NCBI GenBank assembly: GCA_964630755.1
Contig: CAZVYS010000020.1
Span: 1 to 15,488 of the forward strand
DNA from: CAZVYS01 sp964630755
GTDB lineage: Bacteria > Patescibacteriota > Microgenomatia > UBA1400 > CG1-02-47-37
Reading direction: 5' to 3'
DNA: 15,488 nt
In this document: positions 14,971-15,488 of the stretch, one piece after another
How the letters are laid out: every line of letters begins with the position of its first letter
Position numbering within the stretch: the first letter of the stretch is position 1
Translations under genes and position numbers: made by a program
Notes under the pieces: generated by a model
Database searches by the model: none
What the model was told of the DNA's origin: nothing
What the model saw: only the letters and a program-made list of their open reading frames with translations

Positions 14971-15288
14971 ATGGCAATTAAAACAACCCATAATCAAACA
15001 GAATTCAAAGTAGGCGACACAATTCGAGTCAAGCATACTTTTAAAGAAGCTGACAAAACACTTTCTCAAATCTTTGAAGGTTTAGTTATTGGTATTAAGG
15101 GTAGACAAGAAAACAAAACCTTTACTGTTAGAAAAATTTCTGCCGACGGAATAGGAGTAGAAAAAATTTGGCCTTTAAACTCACCTTGTATCACCGAAAT
15201 AAAAGTAAAAAAATCTGGTAAAGTTCGTCGAGCAAAACTTTTTTATCTTCGGGATCGTAAAGGCAAAGAAGCCTTAAAGGTTAAATAA
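14971..15288 (+). CDS. rplS: 50S ribosomal protein L19
   Basis: A 105-residue L19, a 50S protein at the interface with the 30S subunit. Family features: FKVGDTIRVKHTFKE, the central QIFEGLVIGIKGR, FTVRKISADGIGVEKIWPLNSP, and the basic C-terminus KVRRAKLFYLRDRKGKEAL. The length is slightly under the common 110-120 residues. It is not beside trmD or rimM, its usual partners, but between pyrG and a tRNA pair. It is followed after 3 nt by a divergent REP copy. Confidence 0.97.
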   Translation: MAIKTTHNQTEFKVGDTIRVKHTFKEADKTLSQIFEGLVIGIKGRQENKTFTVRKISADGIGVEKIWPLNSPCITEIKVKKSGKVRRAKLFYLRDRKGKEALKVK

Positions 15289-15291
15289 ACA

Positions 15292-15316
15292 ACCTTCAAG
15301 GAGAGACCTTCAAGGT
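15292..15316. repeat. Divergent REP copy after rplS
   Basis: ACCTTCAAGGA (15292-15302), spacer GAG, ACCTTCAAGGT (15306-15316). The 11-3-11 layout matches the other copies, but both arms carry C at the centre, so the hairpin has one C-C mismatch. It may serve as the rplS 3' hairpin. Confidence 0.75.
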
Positions 15317-15353
15317 GCAATTGCTTCTCTAGTCTGTTAAAATAATTATTTAT

Positions 15354-15426
15354 GGGCCGTTAGCTCAGTTGGTAGAGCATCTGCCTTTTAAGCAGAGTGT
15401 CACAGGTTCAAGTCCTGTACGGCTCA
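15354..15426 (+). tRNA. tRNA-Lys (TTT)
   Basis: This is a 73-nt cloverleaf: acceptor GGGCCGT/ACGGCTC with discriminator A, D stem GCTC/GAGC, anticodon stem TCTGC/GCAGA with loop CTTTTAA (anticodon TTT), T stem ACAGG/CCTGT and canonical T loop TTCAAGT. No CCA is encoded. A possible -10 box TAAAAT lies at 15338-15343. Confidence 0.96.
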
Positions 15427-15437
15427 CATAAGTCACT

Positions 15438-15488
15438 GGCCCCATCGTCTAGTGGCCTAGGACATCAGGTTTTCATCCTGAAAACCGG
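15438..15488 (+). tRNA. tRNA-Glu (TTC), cut by the window end
   Basis: The 5' part of a tRNA: acceptor strand beginning GGCCCCA, D arm, anticodon stem TCAGG/CCTGA around loop TTTTCAT (anticodon TTC). The T arm and 3' acceptor strand lie beyond the window. It follows tRNA-Lys by 11 nt, probably in one transcript. Confidence 0.88.

Overview
The window looks like a chromosomal piece of an AT-rich bacterium with a small, streamlined genome, most likely a member of the Candidate Phyla Radiation (Patescibacteria). This placement is inference from style: short housekeeping genes packed tightly, tRNAs without encoded CCA, a large serine recombinase running into a tRNA, and several promoters placed so close to the ATG that the mRNAs should be leaderless. 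Stop usage (TAA and TAG, with TGA ending gatA at the expected length) fits the standard bacterial code.

Positions 1-961 hold no complete gene. They are unusually rich in hairpins: five exact GCGAAGC mini-hairpins in the first 205 bases, a nested 93-base fold at 311-403, and three tandem palindromes at 583-642. A start-less open frame runs on the minus strand from 735 to 415. Next comes a large serine recombinase (962-2494) whose last codons read antisense through a tRNA-Gly. An exact 81-bp sequence at the 3' end of the recombinase (2354-2434) recurs in inverted orientation at 640-720, in the same codon phase. Inversion between the copies would replace the 19-residue tRNA-derived tail of the recombinase with a 74-residue tail encoded at 639-418. 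This is the most striking feature of the window.

Positions 2433-3335 on the minus strand carry tRNA-Asp, a membrane-anchored protein with two LysM domains, and tRNA-Gly, plausibly one transcription unit from a near-consensus promoter. The rest is housekeeping on the plus strand: the disaggregase ClpB; the overlapping genes gatC, gatA and gatB for the tRNA-dependent amidotransferase; the replicative polymerase DnaE; CTP synthase PyrG; ribosomal protein L19; tRNA-Lys; and a tRNA-Glu cut by the window end.

Between gatB and dnaE, on the minus strand, sits a REP-associated tyrosine transposase (RAYT) with its own palindromes (arms ACCTTCAAGGT and ACCTTGAAGGT, 3-nt spacer). One lies at the gatB/RAYT convergent end, two inside the RAYT coding sequence, one in the divergent RAYT/dnaE promoter region, and a divergent copy lies after rplS. 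Coordinates and motifs were read by eye; no database search was run.
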